This document shows, piece after piece, positions 5,332 through 5,613 of a stretch of DNA of 5,613 nt. Below the pieces are notes generated by a model. It was not told the origin of the DNA. It did not search any database and saw only the letters and a program-made list of their open reading frames with translations. Position 1 is the stretch's first letter. Each line of letters begins with the position of its first letter. The stretch covers positions 1 to 5,613 of the forward strand of contig JAIPHI010000173.1 of NCBI GenBank assembly GCA_021735285.1, in the 5' to 3' direction. Both the position numbers and the translations under genes were made by a program. The stretch is from Fidelibacterota bacterium. Lineage in GTDB: Bacteria; Fidelibacterota; UBA2242; JAFGTP01.

Positions 5332-5613
5332 TCAGCCTCCAAATAAGAAATTTACTTTATAAATAATACTTGACATATCTATATTAGGGGCATCATATAA
5401 ATCATTACCATTGATTTTCCAATTATCATTTTTTGAATAAGTATATAAATAGCCAAGATTAGCACCAACTGCAAACCAATCAAGTAGATTATAGCGAAAT
5501 CCTAGAGAGGGACTAGCAGCAAAAAATTGGGTTTTTATTTGACTGCTATAAGAAACGGGGGTAACATTATCAACATTAGATTCAGAGGTATAGCCTTCCC
5601 AGACATTCTCCCA
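5332..5613 (-). CDS. Outer-membrane beta-barrel-like protein, C-terminal part (cut by window edge)
   Basis: The frame enters from the right edge and ends at TGA 5332-5334, giving 93 residues. They alternate polar and hydrophobic/aromatic residues in strand-like stretches. One is ASPSLGFRYNLLDWFAVGAN followed by LGYLYTY, a typical outer-membrane hairpin with a short turn. The last strand is SSIIYKVNFLFGG. Polar, Asn/Asp-rich loops lie between strands. This looks like the end of a small porin-like or Omp-type barrel, not a TolC-family protein, whose C-terminal part is helical. It ends in FGG and not the common terminal aromatic residue. The final Gly-Gly codons (GGA GGC) form the Shine-Dalgarno of the ATPase gene, with no gap between stop and start. 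The barrel is therefore likely made together with the transporter, but specific function is unknown. Confidence 0.7.
   Translation of the reverse strand, partial: WENVWEGYTSESNVDNVTPVSYSSQIKTQFFAASPSLGFRYNLLDWFAVGANLGYLYTYSKNDNWKINGNDLYDAPNIDMSSIIYKVNFLFGG

Overview
The window is low-GC chromosomal DNA from a diderm (Gram-negative type) bacterium. It encodes a lipobox lipoprotein, an outer-membrane-like beta-barrel and a MacB/FtsX-type exporter. The mix of a GH51 glycosidase lipoprotein, split MacB-like permeases and a very AT-rich spacer packed with palindromes fits the Bacteroidota/FCB superphylum and its relatives (Calditrichota, Cloacimonadota, Marinimicrobia). I cannot place it more finely. 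Clear GGAGG-type ribosome sites before at least one gene argue against a typical Bacteroidota member, many of which lack them. All confidently called genes lie on the minus strand.

Layout from left to right. (1) Positions 1-625 hold the N-terminal 208 codons of a GH51-like alpha-L-arabinofuranosidase lipoprotein, cut by the window edge. (2) Positions 626-1131 are about 500 bases of AT-rich DNA with no gene, containing one good hairpin. (3) Positions 1132-1860 form a spacer unusually dense in palindromes. It includes a composite element (1132-1300) of four short hairpins with TTCA/TGAA/TAAA loops enclosed by 16-base inverted arms, further hairpins, a tandem 11-mer, an orphan plus-strand terminator and a 33-base near-perfect palindrome. 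(4) Positions 1853-1977 hold tRNA-Phe(GAA) and its terminator, on the minus strand. (5) Positions 2077-5613 are a minus-strand operon. In transcription order it is the C-terminal end of an outer-membrane-like beta-barrel protein, a MacB/LolD-type ABC ATPase, and two different MacB/FtsX-type permeases.

The operon is tightly coupled. The barrel gene stop directly abuts the ATPase ATG, with the ATPase Shine-Dalgarno inside the last barrel codons. The ATPase stop overlaps the first permease GTG by four bases. A 103-base gap with an 8-bp hairpin separates the two permeases. The ATPase probably energises a heterodimer of the two permeases, a mechanotransmission-type system like MacB or LolCDE, acting with an outer-membrane barrel partner instead of a visible TolC/HlyD pair. 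Substrate is unknown.

The most unusual content is the palindrome-rich spacer, which resembles REP/BIME-like or non-autonomous Y1-transposase-mobilised elements. No transposase is in the window, so that link is inference.
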